The position numbers were made by a program, and so were the translations under genes. A stretch of 6,353 bases of DNA from Chloroflexota bacterium (GTDB lineage: Bacteria; Chloroflexota; Anaerolineae; Anaerolineales; Anaerolineaceae), in the NCBI GenBank assembly GCA_023406965.1, contig JAEXTI010000264.1, forward strand, positions 1 to 6,353, in the 5' to 3' direction. Position 1 is the first letter of the stretch. Each line of letters begins with the position of its first letter. The notes beneath the pieces are model-generated. The model saw only the letters and a list, made by a program, of their open reading frames with translations. It was not told where the DNA came from and did not search any database. This document shows positions 6,192-6,353 of this stretch, piece after piece.

Positions 6192-6205
6192 ACAGACCGG
6201 TCGGT
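6192..6205. promoter_or_regulatory. Probable TetR operator centred on GACCGGTC
   Basis: ACaGACCGGTCgGT is a 14-base palindrome with a single mismatched pair, centred between 6198 and 6199; the inner eight bases are perfect. GACCGGTC-like cores are common among operators of TetR/AcrR regulators. It covers the predicted start of transcription of the TetR gene that begins 24 bases downstream, the right place for autorepression. Binding is inferred. Confidence 0.55.
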
Positions 6206-6229
6206 ATCTTTTCTGTTTTGGAGTAACAC

Positions 6230-6353
6230 ATGCAAGCTCGCAGCGAGGAAACTCGCGCCCGCCTGCTCTCGGTAGCCGAGAACCTCTTCGCCGAACAAGG
6301 CTTTGATGCCACCGGCGTCGCGGATATTTGCGCCGCCGCAGGGGTCAGCAAAG
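6230..6353 (+). CDS. TetR/AcrR-family transcriptional regulator, N-terminal part (cut by the window edge)
   Basis: The first 41 residues are visible, starting MQARSEETRARLLSVAENLF and continuing AEQGFDATGVADICAAAGVSK. This is the first helix and most of the helix-turn-helix of a TetR/AcrR regulator: an Arg/Leu-rich first helix, then A-E-x-G-F, then D-I-x-x-x-A-G-V-S. Unlike the TetR at 2336-3046, it has no long arm before the DNA-binding domain. The start has GGAG six bases upstream, an extended -10 promoter, and an operator-like palindrome. The return to GC-rich codons right at the ATG marks the end of the AT-rich patch. Its targets presumably lie to the right of the window. Confidence 0.9.
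   Translation, partial: MQARSEETRARLLSVAENLFAEQGFDATGVADICAAAGVSK

Noticed and set aside
6083..6298. 71-codon minus-strand frame across the second tetR promoter
   Set aside because: It starts inside the TetR coding region and covers its promoter and operator. No Shine-Dalgarno or homology is recognisable, although part reads like plausible protein; a decayed remnant is possible but unsupported.

Overview
The window is about 6.35 kb of gene-dense, mostly GC-rich bacterial DNA. It holds two transcription units on opposite strands, an AT-richer patch, and the start of a further regulator gene. Promoters look bacterial: perfect TATAAT boxes occur on both strands, and Shine-Dalgarno sequences sit at most starts. 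Gene content and the intergenic ATTCGCG/ATTCGTG repeats are compatible with an environmental lineage such as Chloroflexota (Anaerolineae-like). That placement is inference only; no marker gene is present.

Positions 1-3046, minus strand: a four-gene operon read from 3046 leftwards. It encodes a TetR-family regulator, an ABC-2 permease, an ABC ATPase, and a second ABC-2 permease cut off by the window edge. Each of the three junctions is a 4-base ATGA stop/start overlap, so translation is probably coupled. The two permeases have alike N-termini and probably form a heterodimer around the ATPase dimer. The layout resembles TetR-controlled drug or lipid exporters of the YbhFSR/CecR type. Just upstream of the regulator lie a perfect TATAAT and a perfect 6-5-6 inverted repeat that looks like its own operator.

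Positions 3069-3334: intergenic region between the divergent units. It holds the tetR promoter, two diverged 53-base repeat copies with a hairpin core, and a 9-base-period ATTCGTG array between them. The right-hand repeat ends next to a TATAAT that would give the next gene an almost leaderless mRNA.

Positions 3335-5513, plus strand: a polytopic GT-C-like (GT39/ArnT/PMT-like) glycosyltransferase, followed 7 bases later by a LOG-family phosphoribohydrolase.

Positions 5514-6229: AT-richer DNA with an orphan five-helix membrane protein and a regulatory region. Positions 6230-6353: the start of a second TetR-family gene, with an extended -10 promoter and a GACCGGTC-centred operator-like palindrome over its predicted start of transcription.

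No tRNA, rRNA, CRISPR array or insertion sequence was seen. Most of the content is ordinary. The most interesting parts are the two TetR operator/promoter regions, the repeat cassette joined to a leaderless promoter, and the orphan AT-rich gene.
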